Source: JAODBJ01 sp963782465 (GTDB lineage: Bacteria; Actinomycetota; Acidimicrobiia; IMCC26256; PALSA-610). Taken from it: a stretch of 64,000 nucleotides of DNA. A program made the translations under genes and the position numbers. Of this stretch, positions 1-10,249 are shown piece after piece. The stretch is from contig CAWAJR010000003.1 of assembly GCA_963782465.1 (NCBI GenBank), forward strand, positions 124,001-188,000. Direction: 5' to 3'. Under the pieces are notes generated by a model that saw only the letters and a list, made by a program, of their open reading frames with translations, ran no database searches and had not been told where the DNA came from. Every line of letters begins with the position of its first letter. Positions within the stretch are counted from its first letter, which is position 1.

Positions 1-1
1 C

Positions 2-259
2 GAGGACCGGGCCTGGGGCCGCCGGTTGGCGAAGCGCTACGGGTGCGACGCCCACTACGACGACCGCGAGTTCCGGGTCGCCGCGAAGGGCCGCAAACCG
101 CCGGTGATGCCGGTGCTCGATGCCAGCAGCATCAAGGCCACCGGTGGCGCCAAGATCGTTTCGCTGGTCGGCGAGCTCGATCCCGGCAAGGGCCAGGCGC
201 TCATCGCGTTCGGTTGGGCGATCGCCGAAGAACTCGCCGCCGGTCGCTACACGAGCTGA
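2..259 (+). CDS. C-terminal part of an unidentified protein (truncated by window edge)
   Basis: An open frame runs in from the window edge and stops at TGA 257-259, giving about 85 C-terminal residues. A TTG at position 26 could in principle start it, but the frame stays open upstream to the first base, so I treat this as a truncated 3' end. The visible part has a Gly-rich stretch (KATGGAKIVSLVGELDPGKG) and ends in a helix-like AFGWAIAEELAAG. I do not recognise the family. It is followed by a strong inverted repeat that separates it from the convergent gene ending at 327. Confidence 0.55.
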   Translation, partial: EDRAWGRRLAKRYGCDAHYDDREFRVAAKGRKPPVMPVLDASSIKATGGAKIVSLVGELDPGKGQALIAFGWAIAEELAAGRYTS

Positions 260-271
260 CCCCACCCCTTC

Positions 272-323
272 CCGGGTTGTGACGTTTTCACCCCCCTAGG
301 GGGGTACGAATGACACAACCCGG
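272..323. terminator. Nested inverted repeat between convergent genes, likely bidirectional terminator
   Basis: Outer arms CCGGGTTGTG (272-281) and CACAACCCGG (314-323) are exact reverse complements. They enclose a 16-bp palindrome at 290-305 with core CCCCCCTAGGGGGG. Two genes converge on this 67-bp gap. The structure would fold the same way in transcripts from either side, which fits a shared terminator. There is a short TTTT at 285-288 but no canonical U-tract after the outer stem. Confidence 0.6.
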
Positions 324-326
324 CGG

Positions 327-2393
<2,067 letters not shown>

Positions 2394-2402
2394 CGCGCGA
2401 CG

Positions 2403-4001
2403 TTACCCAGGTGGCGAGCGATCGATCGCGGTGGCGCGGGCCCAGCGGTAGTCGGGTTTGCCCGATGGCGAGCGAACGATCTCGTCGACGACGACGACGT
2501 CGCGCGGGACTTTGTAGCGGGCGACGTGAATGCCGGCATGGGCCTGCAGCACATCGAGGGCGACGTGCGCGCCGGGCCGTTCCTGCACGATGGCGACCAC
2601 CCGCTCGCCCCAGCGCGGGTCGGGGACGCCAACGACGAGCACGTCCTGCACCCCGGTGTGCGACTTCAGCGCGGCTTCCACCTCTTCCGGGTACACCTTC
2701 TCGCCGCCGGTGTTGATCGAAACCGAACCGCGGCCGAGCAACGTGATCATCCCGTCGGCGTCGAGCACCGCATGGTCGCCGGGAACCGACCAGCGCACGC
2801 CGTCGATCACCGGGAAGGTCGCCGCCGATTTCTCGGGGTCCTTGTAGTAGCCGAGTGGGATGTGGCCGCGCCGCGCGAGCCGGCCGACGGCTCCGAGCCC
2901 GGCCGGCCGGAGGTGGTCGTCGAGCACCATGGTCTCGTCGTTCATCTGGAAACGCGGCGCGCCGGAGATCTCGCCGCCGGCGACGGTCACCGACTGGCCT
3001 TGCCCCCCGGTCTCGGACGCGCCGTAACCGTCGACGATCAGCGTGCCGGGGAGCTCGTCGACGAGGTCCTGCTTCACCGTCGGCGACAGGATCGCGCCGC
3101 CGGAGAGCAGCACCCGGCAGCACGAGACGTCGAGGGCGCGACCCTCGGGCGAACGGAGCGCGTCGACGAGCGGGCGGGCGAACGCGTCGCCGACGATCAC
3201 CAGGAAGTTGGCCTGCTCGCGCTCGATGCAGCGCCAAAGTTCGAGCGCGTCGAAATGGCGGTTCGGGTAGACGATCACGGTGCCGCCGGTGAACAGGGTG
3301 CCGAAGGCCATCCAGTGCGCAGTGCCGTGCATGAACGGGCACGCGGGAACGCAACGCGTACGGGGTTCGAGGCAACGCTCCGCGATCTCTTCCGGCGTTG
3401 CGATCATGGCCGGCGCGTTACCCGCGCCTCCCATGGCACCGAAGAACGCGTCCTCGTGCCGCCACATCACCCCCTTCGGCATCCCGGTGGTACCGCCCGT
3501 GTAGAGGATGTAGAGGTCATCGGGCGAACGCGGCGCGAAGTCGCGCCGCGGCGATGCTCCCCCGAGCGCGTCGTCGTAGCCGACCGCGCCGGGCAATCCC
3601 GACGTGTCACCCACCTCGACGAACGCGACGAGCTTCGGCAACGCCGCGCGGATGCGCTCGAGCTTGGGTGCGAACTCTGCGTCGAACACCACCGCGCGGA
3701 TGTCGGCGTCGTCGAACAGGTAACGCAACTCGTCTTCGACGTAGCGGTAGTTCACGTTGATCGGCACCGCGCGCAGTTTGAACGCCGCGAGCATCGTTTC
3801 GAGGTACTCGACCGAGTTGTGGAGGTAGCACGCCACATGGTCGCCCGGGCCGATGCCCCGAGCCGCCAGCGCGTGGGCGAGGCGGGTCGCGCGCTCGTCA
3901 GCCTCCCGGTACGTCAGGTGCACGTCGCCGCACACGAACGCCTCGTGATCGGGAACGGTGTCGACCACGCGTTCCCAGAGGTCCGCGAGGTTGAACTCCA
4001 T
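2403..4001 (-). CDS. Acyl-CoA synthetase, AMP-dependent synthetase/ligase family
   Basis: Activates a carboxylic acid as acyl-AMP and transfers it to CoA. It contains the AMP-binding P-loop YTGGTTGMPKG at about residues 167-177, the adenine-binding DGYGASETG, and a C-terminal sub-domain with GRGSVSINTGGEKVYPEEVE and KPDYRWA near the end, where the catalytic lysine of the family lies. At 532 residues it is the usual length for a FadD-type enzyme. Substrate cannot be told from sequence; the family includes long-chain and xenobiotic acid ligases. Start: the ATG at 4001 has GAAAGGG about 10 bp upstream; an ATG 27 bp earlier (4028) lacks a site. A TACGGT box at 4038-4043 (minus strand) suits a leadered promoter. 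Confidence 0.88.
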   Translation of the reverse strand: MEFNLADLWERVVDTVPDHEAFVCGDVHLTYREADERATRLAHALAARGIGPGDHVACYLHNSVEYLETMLAAFKLRAVPINVNYRYVEDELRYLFDDADIRAVVFDAEFAPKLERIRAALPKLVAFVEVGDTSGLPGAVGYDDALGGASPRRDFAPRSPDDLYILYTGGTTGMPKGVMWRHEDAFFGAMGGAGNAPAMIATPEEIAERCLEPRTRCVPACPFMHGTAHWMAFGTLFTGGTVIVYPNRHFDALELWRCIEREQANFLVIVGDAFARPLVDALRSPEGRALDVSCCRVLLSGGAILSPTVKQDLVDELPGTLIVDGYGASETGGQGQSVTVAGGEISGAPRFQMNDETMVLDDHLRPAGLGAVGRLARRGHIPLGYYKDPEKSAATFPVIDGVRWSVPGDHAVLDADGMITLLGRGSVSINTGGEKVYPEEVEAALKSHTGVQDVLVVGVPDPRWGERVVAIVQERPGAHVALDVLQAHAGIHVARYKVPRDVVVVDEIVRSPSGKPDYRWARATAIDRSPPG

Positions 4002-4073
4002 GCGTGGCGGCCCTTTCGAATTCCCCAACCCGAAGCGACCGTAGCGGCGCCTCCCGCGGCCTGTCGAAATGCG

Positions 4074-5264
4074 TTACACGCCGAGCCGGGTGAGCGCGCG
4101 GTCGACGGAGCTCCATGCGCCCGTGGCGAAGGTGCGCGCTCCGGCCGCGTCGCCGGCCGCCGAGATCTCGTCGGCTTCGTCCCAAAGCGCAGCTTCTACG
4201 GGGCCGAGCACCTCCCGAACGGCGCGCAGCGTGCCGAGCCCCTGCGCGTCGACCCGGTCGCGCAGCACGGCGAAGCGTGCCCACTGCGAGGGTTCGGCCC
4301 ATTCCGCAGGGACCGCAGGCGGGAAGGAAGGAACGTAGATACCGACGCACGGGCAGCCGAGGCACGCCCAAACCCGTGGGGGGGTGCCGGGGTCGGCGGG
4401 AAGCTCCGCGATCATCGACGCGGTCGTGGCCTGGTCGCCGCGCACGTGCATGCATACCGTGACACCGCGCAGATCGTCGCCGAGTTCGAGCGGCGGCGCC
4501 GACACATCGGTCGGGTCGTCGCCCGGTCGTCCCCACGCGCGTTCACCGTGATGTCGCAACGTCGCGACGAGGTCGCGCGGGTGGGGCGCGGCCGCGGGCG
4601 CGGTGACCGTCGCCTCGGTGACCGCAAGGCGATGGTCGGCAATCGCGGTCGGGACGCGCGGGTTCCGCCAGGTGTCGAAGCTGGTACCGGGTTGCACGTC
4701 GGCCGACGCGAGGTCCCAATTGGATCGCAATGCGATGCGATTCGAGATCGCCGCCCCTCCGGTGACCAGCCGGGCCGCCCACGTGCGCCCACTCGTTTCG
4801 ACGATCCACCCGCCGCGCGGGTCGGCGATCAGGAACGACGAGTAGTAGGGCTCATCACCGCCGGGTTCGCCGCTGCCGCCCTGGCCGTAGCGTTCGAGCA
4901 ACGACGTGACGACGTCGAGCGCAGCGTCGGCGTCGGGCGCACGTTCGAGCGCGAGCCGGACGATGTCCATCCCGAGCAGCGCCGGCGGATCGTTGCGGGG
5001 ATTGTCGACCGTCCAGATCTTCTCGTTGCCGATCGCGACCCGATGTTCGTTCACACCGTGCTCCATGCCCCACAACCACGTCGGCCGCGAGCCGAGGAGC
5101 GCGCTCGCACCGGCGTCGGGGATGGTGAGGTATTGCGTCCGCAGCTCGGCACCGGGTGCGCGTGCTTCGTGCCATTCGATGACCTGCGCCTCCAACGGCG
5201 GCCGATCCGAGTTCTTCGCGAACAGGGTGCGTTCCGGACCGATGACGCACAACGTGTCGCACAC
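4074..5264 (-). CDS. Secernin/peptidase C69-family N-terminal nucleophile hydrolase
   Basis: A 396-residue protein starting MCDTLCVIG. Removal of Met and of any preceding residue would expose a cysteine at position 2 as the catalytic nucleophile, as in C69 dipeptidases and secernins. FAKNSDRPP, WGMEHGVNEH and IGNEKIW match the secernin core, which resembles choloylglycine hydrolases. Likely role: a peptidase or amidase; the substrate is unknown. It begins with GTG only 8 bp after the M3-like peptidase stop, so it is probably the last gene of the mshD-rlmN-membrane protein-peptidase unit. Two adjacent peptidase genes suggest a peptide-turnover function, which is inference. Confidence 0.85.
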   Translation of the reverse strand: MCDTLCVIGPERTLFAKNSDRPPLEAQVIEWHEARAPGAELRTQYLTIPDAGASALLGSRPTWLWGMEHGVNEHRVAIGNEKIWTVDNPRNDPPALLGMDIVRLALERAPDADAALDVVTSLLERYGQGGSGEPGGDEPYYSSFLIADPRGGWIVETSGRTWAARLVTGGAAISNRIALRSNWDLASADVQPGTSFDTWRNPRVPTAIADHRLAVTEATVTAPAAAPHPRDLVATLRHHGERAWGRPGDDPTDVSAPPLELGDDLRGVTVCMHVRGDQATTASMIAELPADPGTPPRVWACLGCPCVGIYVPSFPPAVPAEWAEPSQWARFAVLRDRVDAQGLGTLRAVREVLGPVEAALWDEADEISAAGDAAGARTFATGAWSSVDRALTRLGV

Positions 5265-5272
5265 GGCGGCGG

Positions 5273-6862
5273 CTACGCGTCGAGTTGCGCGGCGAACGCG
5301 CGAGCGCTCAGCGGCCGGCCGGTCGCGTGCTCCATCAGCCGGTCCCAGCGCAGCGACGCGCCGGGCCGGAAGAAACGCTCGACGAGCGTCCGCCCCGACT
5401 CGGGTCGGTCGACGAGGGCGCCCTCACCGCCGAGCGCGGCCTCGAGTTGTGAGGCGACGAGTTCACCGTAGAGGTAGTTCTGGTAGTAGACGGGCGCGCT
5501 CGCGATGTGGATCTTCGCCGCCCAGTCGGGCTCATGGCGGCCGGCGGGCCGCATCACTTGCTGGTAGCGCTCGACGAGGTCCCACCAGTACGAGTCGAGG
5601 TCGCGATCGGGATCGGCGTAGAGCGCGCGTTCGAAGTTCGTCATCACGAGGACCCAGCGGGCGAACACGAGCAGTTGCGCGCGTCTCATCGACGCCAGTT
5701 GCGGCCCGATGCGTTCGACTTCAGCGCGTGGGAGCCCACCGATCGTCACCAACCAGTGCGGGTCGTGCACCAGCCGGCCCATGAGCATGGCGACGCCTTC
5801 GGTGCTCAGCGCGTGCATGGTGCGCAGGGCCCACGGCAGGGAACGGTCGACGGCGTCGAAGTACACGCCGTGGCCGAACTCGTGCAGCATGGTTTCCATC
5901 CAGCGTTCGTTCGGCTCGTTGTTGCACAACACACGGACGTCGCCGTCGCGGTCGATGTCGATGCAGAAGGCGTGCTGGTTCTTCCCGGGGCGCGGTTCGA
6001 GGTCGGAGCGTTCGACGATCATGCCGACATCGAGGCCGAGGCCGTCGTAGGTGCGCTGCATGCGGCCGACGAGATCGACCTGGTCGAAGTAGGGATCGAG
6101 GTCGATGGCGATGAGGCGCGGCGGGTGCTGGAAGAACGGGTCGTCGTAGTGCCACGGGCGCAGGTCCGACGGCGCGACGCCGTAGCGCGTCGCGAGCGTG
6201 TCGTCGAGGGTCGCCTTCCAGCGGGTGAAGGGCGACGACGAGAGCGCGTCGACCTCGTCGAGGGTGGCGAAGAGCCGCGTCTCGTCGAGCTCCGACGTCG
6301 CGAGCGTGAGCGCGAAATGGTCGCGGTAGCCGAGGGCTCGCGCGGCCTCGTTGCGGAGCCGTGCGAGTTGGCGCACCCGCTCCGCGACCGCGGCGCCGAC
6401 CGTCTTGGAGGCCTCCCACGCGGCACGGCGTTCCTCGGTGTCGGTGCTGCTGCGCAGGATGCGCGCGATCGCGTTGTCGTCGACCGGTTCACCGTCGACC
6501 TCACCGCGGTGGGCCGAGAACGTCGACTCGATGTTGGCCCGCAACGTGACCGTTGCCTCGCGCAGGTCGGCCGCGACCTGGTTGGGGGCGAACGTGTCGA
6601 AGAGGATGTCGAGCTCGCGCGCGGTGGTTCCCCCGAGCGCGTCGCTCGACGCGTGCGCGTGCGACCGGGCATCGCGCACCGCCGCGAACGCGTCGGGGTC
6701 GGCGAGCGCGTTCGTGTAGGCGATCTCGGCCGCAACGCGTCGGCGCTCGGTTTCAGGCCCCGCGTCGGTCGCCGCGTCCCACCACGCGTGCTCGACGGCG
6801 AGTTCGAGCGGTTGCAGCGTCGCCGCGATCGTGCCGGCGACCTCGCTCGTGGTGTCGTTCAC
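5273..6862 (-). CDS. Zinc metallopeptidase of the M3/M2 gluzincin superfamily
   Basis: A 529-residue protein with the zinc site HEFGH at about residues 327-331 and a downstream glutamate in ALSTEGVAML, the HExxH-plus-E arrangement of M3 oligopeptidases and M2 dipeptidyl carboxypeptidases. GKNQHAFC and YYQNYLYGELVASQ also match this superfamily. No signal peptide is visible, so it is probably cytosolic and cleaves short peptides. The GTG start at 6862 overlaps the upstream stop by GTGA, which fixes it and implies translational coupling. A longer in-frame reading exists upstream, but it overlaps rlmN and the membrane protein and has no homology features. Confidence 0.86.
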   Translation of the reverse strand: MNDTTSEVAGTIAATLQPLELAVEHAWWDAATDAGPETERRRVAAEIAYTNALADPDAFAAVRDARSHAHASSDALGGTTARELDILFDTFAPNQVAADLREATVTLRANIESTFSAHRGEVDGEPVDDNAIARILRSSTDTEERRAAWEASKTVGAAVAERVRQLARLRNEAARALGYRDHFALTLATSELDETRLFATLDEVDALSSSPFTRWKATLDDTLATRYGVAPSDLRPWHYDDPFFQHPPRLIAIDLDPYFDQVDLVGRMQRTYDGLGLDVGMIVERSDLEPRPGKNQHAFCIDIDRDGDVRVLCNNEPNERWMETMLHEFGHGVYFDAVDRSLPWALRTMHALSTEGVAMLMGRLVHDPHWLVTIGGLPRAEVERIGPQLASMRRAQLLVFARWVLVMTNFERALYADPDRDLDSYWWDLVERYQQVMRPAGRHEPDWAAKIHIASAPVYYQNYLYGELVASQLEAALGGEGALVDRPESGRTLVERFFRPGASLRWDRLMEHATGRPLSARAFAAQLDA

Positions 6863-7212
6863 CGGAACCAGATGCGCTGGTACTCGCGACTCTGGGGGTG
6901 GGCGAGGAGCGCGACGAGCGCGGCATCGAACATGAAGTTGATGAGCAGGCCCGCGTTCCCGAGGATCGAGCCGAGGCCCACCCACGCGACGAGGATGAGC
7001 ACCTGCACGATCGACGCGATGAGCCCGACCGCGTACCCCCACTTCTTCTCGTTGGCGATCCCGTAGCCCCCCGCGACGAAACCGATGATCAGGAGGAGGA
7101 AGATGCCGAACACGGCCCCGTAGATGAGGAGGAAGACCGCGTTGATGTAGAGCAGCATCACCCCGATCTGGAGGGTCTGGGGGAGGTGCGGGTTGAACCA
7201 GCGGTTGTTCAC
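6859..7212 (-). CDS. Small polytopic membrane protein of unknown function
   Basis: A 117-residue protein with three to four hydrophobic segments: MLLYINAVFLLIYGAVFGIF, LLIIGFVAGGYGIAN, VGLIASIVQVLILVAWVGL and a shorter one near LINFMFDAAL. The charged turn NEKKWGYA between helices 2 and 3 is typical of small actinobacterial DUF-type membrane proteins, but I do not recognise it specifically. The GTG start at 7212 overlaps the rlmN stop (GTGA), and its own stop overlaps the peptidase start the same way, so it sits tightly inside the operon. Confidence 0.75.
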   Translation of the reverse strand: MNNRWFNPHLPQTLQIGVMLLYINAVFLLIYGAVFGIFLLLIIGFVAGGYGIANEKKWGYAVGLIASIVQVLILVAWVGLGSILGNAGLLINFMFDAALVALLAHPQSREYQRIWFR

Positions 7213-8267
7213 GACTCCATTGTGGCCGAGCGGGACGGCCGGATCTGGACGGTCTCCCGCGCGTGGAGCTGGCCGCAGGCCGCGTCGATGTCGACGCCCC
7301 GGTTCCGCCGTACGGTCGCATTGATCCCCCGCTCGGTGAGCCGGGCCGCGAAAGCGGCCAAACGCACCTGCGCCGGGGTCGTGCCGTGGTACTCGGCGGT
7401 CGGGTTGAGCGGGATGAGGTTCACGTGCGCCCCGGCCGGGAAGTCGCGCAGGTGCCGGGCCAGTGCGGTCGCATGCTGGGGCTCGTCGTTCACACCTGCG
7501 ATGCAGGCGTACTCGAAGCTCACCCGCCGCCCCTTGGTCGCCGCGTAGGCCCGGGCCGCGTTGATCACGTCGGCGAGTGGGTAGCGGCGGTTCACGGGGA
7601 CGAGCTCGTTGCGCAGTTCGTCGGTCGGCGCGTGCAGCGACACTGCGAGGGTCACGGGAAGCGGGAACTCGGTGAGCCGGGTCATCCCCGGCACGATGCC
7701 GACGGTCGAAACCGTGATGTGACGGGCCGAGATCCCGAGGTTGCCGTGCATCTGTTGCACCGCGTCGAGGACCGGCTCGACGTTGGCGAGCGGTTCGCCC
7801 ATGCCCATGAACACGACGTTCGCGACCCGTTGCGGCGACGCGTGCGCGCCTCGCACGACCTGCTCGACGATCTCGGTCGCACCGAGGTGGCGTTCGAAAC
7901 CGGCTTGGCCCGTCGCGCAGAAGGTGCAGCCCATCGCGCACCCGGCTTGCGACGAGATACAGACCGTCGCCCGTTTCGGGTAGCGCATCAGCACGGTTTC
8001 GATCTGGGCGCCGTCGCGCGTGCGCCAGAGCCACTTGTGGGTGAGGTCATGGTCGCCGGTGCGCTCGGCGTGCACTTCGAGGGCCGTCGGCAACGCGGCG
8101 GCGAGACGCTCGCGCAGCGCGACGGACAGCGTGGTGATCTCCTCCAGCGGTTCGCGCTGCGCCCACAGGCCTTCCCACAGCTGGCGGGCGCGGTAGGCGG
8201 GCTCGCCCCACCCGGCGAGCAGTGCTTCGAGGTCGGCGCGGGTCACGCCGTAGCGGGTGAGGGTCAT
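7209..8267 (-). CDS. rlmN: RlmN, dual-specificity 23S rRNA/tRNA adenine C2-methyltransferase
   Basis: A radical-SAM enzyme that methylates C2 of A2503 in 23S rRNA and A37 of some tRNAs. Of 352 residues, Cys110, Cys114 and Cys117 (GCAMGCTFC) bind the 4Fe-4S cluster. Cys103 sits seven residues before the first of these, as the conserved Cys118 does in E. coli RlmN. GMGEPLANV is the family SAM-binding motif, and a C-terminal Cys in DAACGQLHA matches the methyl-carrying cysteine. The ATG start at 8267 is 19 bp after the mshD stop and gives the standard length; longer in-frame readings extend into mshD and are not credible. Confidence 0.97.
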   Translation of the reverse strand: MTLTRYGVTRADLEALLAGWGEPAYRARQLWEGLWAQREPLEEITTLSVALRERLAAALPTALEVHAERTGDHDLTHKWLWRTRDGAQIETVLMRYPKRATVCISSQAGCAMGCTFCATGQAGFERHLGATEIVEQVVRGAHASPQRVANVVFMGMGEPLANVEPVLDAVQQMHGNLGISARHITVSTVGIVPGMTRLTEFPLPVTLAVSLHAPTDELRNELVPVNRRYPLADVINAARAYAATKGRRVSFEYACIAGVNDEPQHATALARHLRDFPAGAHVNLIPLNPTAEYHGTTPAQVRLAAFAARLTERGINATVRRNRGVDIDAACGQLHARETVQIRPSRSATMES

Positions 8268-8286
8268 GGTTGCCGGTTCGGGGGAG

Positions 8287-9207
8287 TCAGGGCTGGTGCG
8301 GGAGCACGGTGCGTTCGTAGGCGCGATCGGCGCGGTGTACGGCGAAACCGAGCGACCGGTACAGGCGGAGCGCGCCGTCGTTGTCGGCGGCGCAGTACAG
8401 CATGCCGGTTCGGATGCCGGTCGCCGCCATCCGGCCGAGCCCCTCGATCGCGAGTGGGCGGCCGATGCCCCGGCCCCGGCCCCGGTCGTCGACGCCGATC
8501 GCGAAGATCTCGCCGAGCGCCGGTTCGCTGCCGGCCGCGTCGTGGCGCTTGCACCAGTTGAAGCCGATGATCCCGTCGTCGTCGACGGCGAGGAGGAACA
8601 GCGTCGGGTCGAACCACGGTTCGCCGAGCCGGCGCGCCAGGGTCTCCTCGGTCCAGTTGCCCTGCTCCGCGTGGCCGGCGAAGGCCCGGTTGTTGACTGC
8701 GATCCAGGCGGCGTCGTCGGCGCCGGGCCGGAAGGTGCGAGTGGTGATCCCGGGTGGCCACACCGGGGTCTCCTCGAGCGGGAGCGCCACGCGCATCTGG
8801 TACAGCTCCCGCGCCACCGTGAAGCCGAGCGCCCGGAGCCGGGCGTCCTCCTCGTCGCTCGGGCCGACGCGCCAGCACACGAGGGTGCCGCCCCCGTGCG
8901 CGGCGACGTGGGCCACGACCGCGTCGAGAAGCGCTGCGGTGGTCGCGGCCGCGGGGGCGTCGGGATCGACGGCGAGGCCGACCATCCACGTTTCCGCGGC
9001 GTCGTTGTCGGCGCGGGCGACGTGCGCGAAGCCGAGCGGCGCCACACCTTCGCGGGCGAAGAACCCGCCCGACGTGGGTTGCGGGTGGGCGAGGTCGATC
9101 CAGACCGCTTCGTTGAGTGCCTCGTGACCGGTCGCGTCCCGCACCTTCCGGTCGAGCGCCTCAGCCTCGTCGCGGCCGGCGGTCGCGGGCACCACGTCGA
9201 TCGCCAT
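8287..9207 (-). CDS. mshD: Mycothiol synthase (double GNAT acetyltransferase)
   Basis: Transfers acetyl from acetyl-CoA to Cys-GlcN-Ins, the last step of mycothiol synthesis, the actinobacterial thiol. A 306-residue protein with two GNAT halves: a degenerate N-terminal one (about 1-140) and an active C-terminal one with the acetyl-CoA loop DDRGRGRGIGRPLA and DNDGALRLYRSLGF. RAFAGHAEQGNW and GFNWCK are typical of MshD. The start ATG at 9207 lies 7 bp after TACGTT (9215-9220, minus strand), so the mRNA is probably leaderless. It heads the minus-strand group mshD-rlmN and diverges from nth. Its presence is the best single marker here that the host is an actinobacterium. Confidence 0.9.
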   Translation of the reverse strand: MAIDVVPATAGRDEAEALDRKVRDATGHEALNEAVWIDLAHPQPTSGGFFAREGVAPLGFAHVARADNDAAETWMVGLAVDPDAPAAATTAALLDAVVAHVAAHGGGTLVCWRVGPSDEEDARLRALGFTVARELYQMRVALPLEETPVWPPGITTRTFRPGADDAAWIAVNNRAFAGHAEQGNWTEETLARRLGEPWFDPTLFLLAVDDDGIIGFNWCKRHDAAGSEPALGEIFAIGVDDRGRGRGIGRPLAIEGLGRMAATGIRTGMLYCAADNDGALRLYRSLGFAVHRADRAYERTVLPHQP

Positions 9208-9253
9208 CCACGAGAACGTAATCGGGCCGGGCGCGATCGCTACGGTGCACCAC
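9208..9253. promoter_or_regulatory. Divergent promoter region for mshD and nth with two leaderless-type -10 boxes
   Basis: On the minus strand TACGTT (9215-9220) ends 7 bp before the mshD ATG. On the plus strand TACGGT (9241-9246) ends 7 bp before a GTG at 9254. Both fit a -10 element whose transcript starts at or next to the start codon. The 46-bp gap leaves no room for a conventional 5' UTR with a ribosome binding site on either side. Confidence 0.55.
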
Positions 9254-9976
9254 GTGGTGAGGCCCCGGGGTGCGAAAGCGCGCGCGAGCGAAGTCGTCCG
9301 GCTCCTCGCCGCCGAATACCCCGGTACGCGCTGCGCGCTCGATCATCGCAATGCCTACGAACTGTTGACCGCGACGATCCTGTCGGCCCAGACGACCGAC
9401 GAGCGCGTCAACATGGTCACGCCCGGGTTGTTCACGCGTTACCCGTCGGCGGCCGACCTCGCGCACGCGAACCCGGCCGACGTCGAGGACATCATCAAGT
9501 CGACCGGCTTCTTCCGCGCCAAGACGAAGAGCATCATCGGGATGGCGAGCGCGATCACCGAACGTTTCGACGGTGAGGTCCCGACCGAACTGTCCGACCT
9601 GGTGACGATCCCCGGTGTCGGGCGCAAGACCGGGAACGTGTTGCGTTCGGTCGCCTACGGGCTCCCCGGCCTGCCGGTCGACACGCACGTGACCCGGCTC
9701 TCGCACCGGCTCGGGCTGAGCAACGAGACCGACCCGGTGAAGATCGAGCGCGACCTCAACGGCATGGTCCCGCCCGAGGAGTGGGGCATGCTGTCGTTGC
9801 GGCTGATCGACCACGGTCGCAAGGTCTGCCTGGCTCGCCGTCCTCGCTGCGACGTCTGCGTGCTGAACGAGATCTGCCCGTCGGCGTTCAAGGTCGACCT
9901 GAAGAAGCCCAAGAAGAAGACCGCGAAGAAGAAGACCCCGGCGAAGAAGACCGCGGCGAAGAAGACCGCGCGCTAG
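9254..9976 (+). CDS. nth: Endonuclease III with lysine-rich C-terminal tail
   Basis: A DNA glycosylase/AP lyase that removes oxidised pyrimidines. It has the helix-hairpin-helix IPGVGRKTG with the catalytic lysine, the catalytic aspartate in PVDTHVTRL, and the 4Fe-4S ligands C-x6-C-x2-C-x5-C in CLARRPRCDVCVLNEIC. After the cluster the protein continues with a tail of about 30 residues made of KKPKKKTAKKK, PAKKTAAKKTAR blocks, absent from most Nth proteins. I place the start at GTG 9254, 7 bp after TACGGT, giving 240 residues; GTG 9245 and 9257 are alternatives. The stop codon shares the palindrome CTAG with the stop of the convergent small gene. Confidence 0.95.
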   Translation: MVRPRGAKARASEVVRLLAAEYPGTRCALDHRNAYELLTATILSAQTTDERVNMVTPGLFTRYPSAADLAHANPADVEDIIKSTGFFRAKTKSIIGMASAITERFDGEVPTELSDLVTIPGVGRKTGNVLRSVAYGLPGLPVDTHVTRLSHRLGLSNETDPVKIERDLNGMVPPEEWGMLSLRLIDHGRKVCLARRPRCDVCVLNEICPSAFKVDLKKPKKKTAKKKTPAKKTAAKKTAR

Positions 9977-10170
9977 CCGAGGAAGCGGGCGGCGCGATCG
10001 AGCGATCGCACCGCGGCCCGGAGCGACCGCTCGGCGGCGAAGAGCTCGGCCGCGATGGCCGAGTCGGGCGAGCCGCCGTAGGCCTCCGCGAGCTCGGTGA
10101 CACGGCGGCCGAGCTCGTCGACCTGCGTCGTGATGCTCGAGAGTGCGGCGAGGTCGGAAGGGGAACTCAC
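9973..10170 (-). CDS. Small coiled-coil protein, function unknown
   Basis: A 65-residue acidic/Arg-rich protein, almost wholly helical, with heptad-like ITTQVDELGRRVTELAEAY and a second helix AAELFAAERSLRAAVRSLDRA. I do not recognise a named family. Start: GTG 10170, 6 bp after GACGCT, gives the compact form; ATG at 10209 or 10251 would add 13 or 27 poorly ordered residues, the latter overlapping the hisD start codon. Its stop (TAG on the minus strand) shares CTAG 9973-9976 with the nth stop. Coding is supported by the amphipathic pattern; no homology could be tested. Confidence 0.6.
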   Translation of the reverse strand: MSSPSDLAALSSITTQVDELGRRVTELAEAYGGSPDSAIAAELFAAERSLRAAVRSLDRAARFLG

Positions 10171-10233
10171 CCGGGCAGCGTCGCGCGCGAGGTCGGCGGG
10201 GGAAAGCATCGGGGCCGCGTCCCGGGCCGCCGG

Positions 10234-10239
10234 TAGCAT
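10234..10239 (+). promoter_or_regulatory. -10 box of the his operon (TAGCAT)
   Basis: TAGCAT ends 10 bp before the hisD ATG at 10250. With a standard -10 to start-site distance, the mRNA would begin within a few bases of the ATG. The leader is therefore too short for a His attenuator or T-box. Confidence 0.5.
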
Positions 10240-10249
10240 CGACGGCTCC

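Noticed and set aside
6863..7321. Longer start for the M3-type peptidase
   Set aside because: It would overlap the membrane protein and rlmN; the GTGA overlap at 6859-6862 gives a normal N-terminus.
10171..10249. Histidine T-box or attenuator before hisD
   Set aside because: The -10 box is 10 bp from the ATG, leaving no leader to fold.
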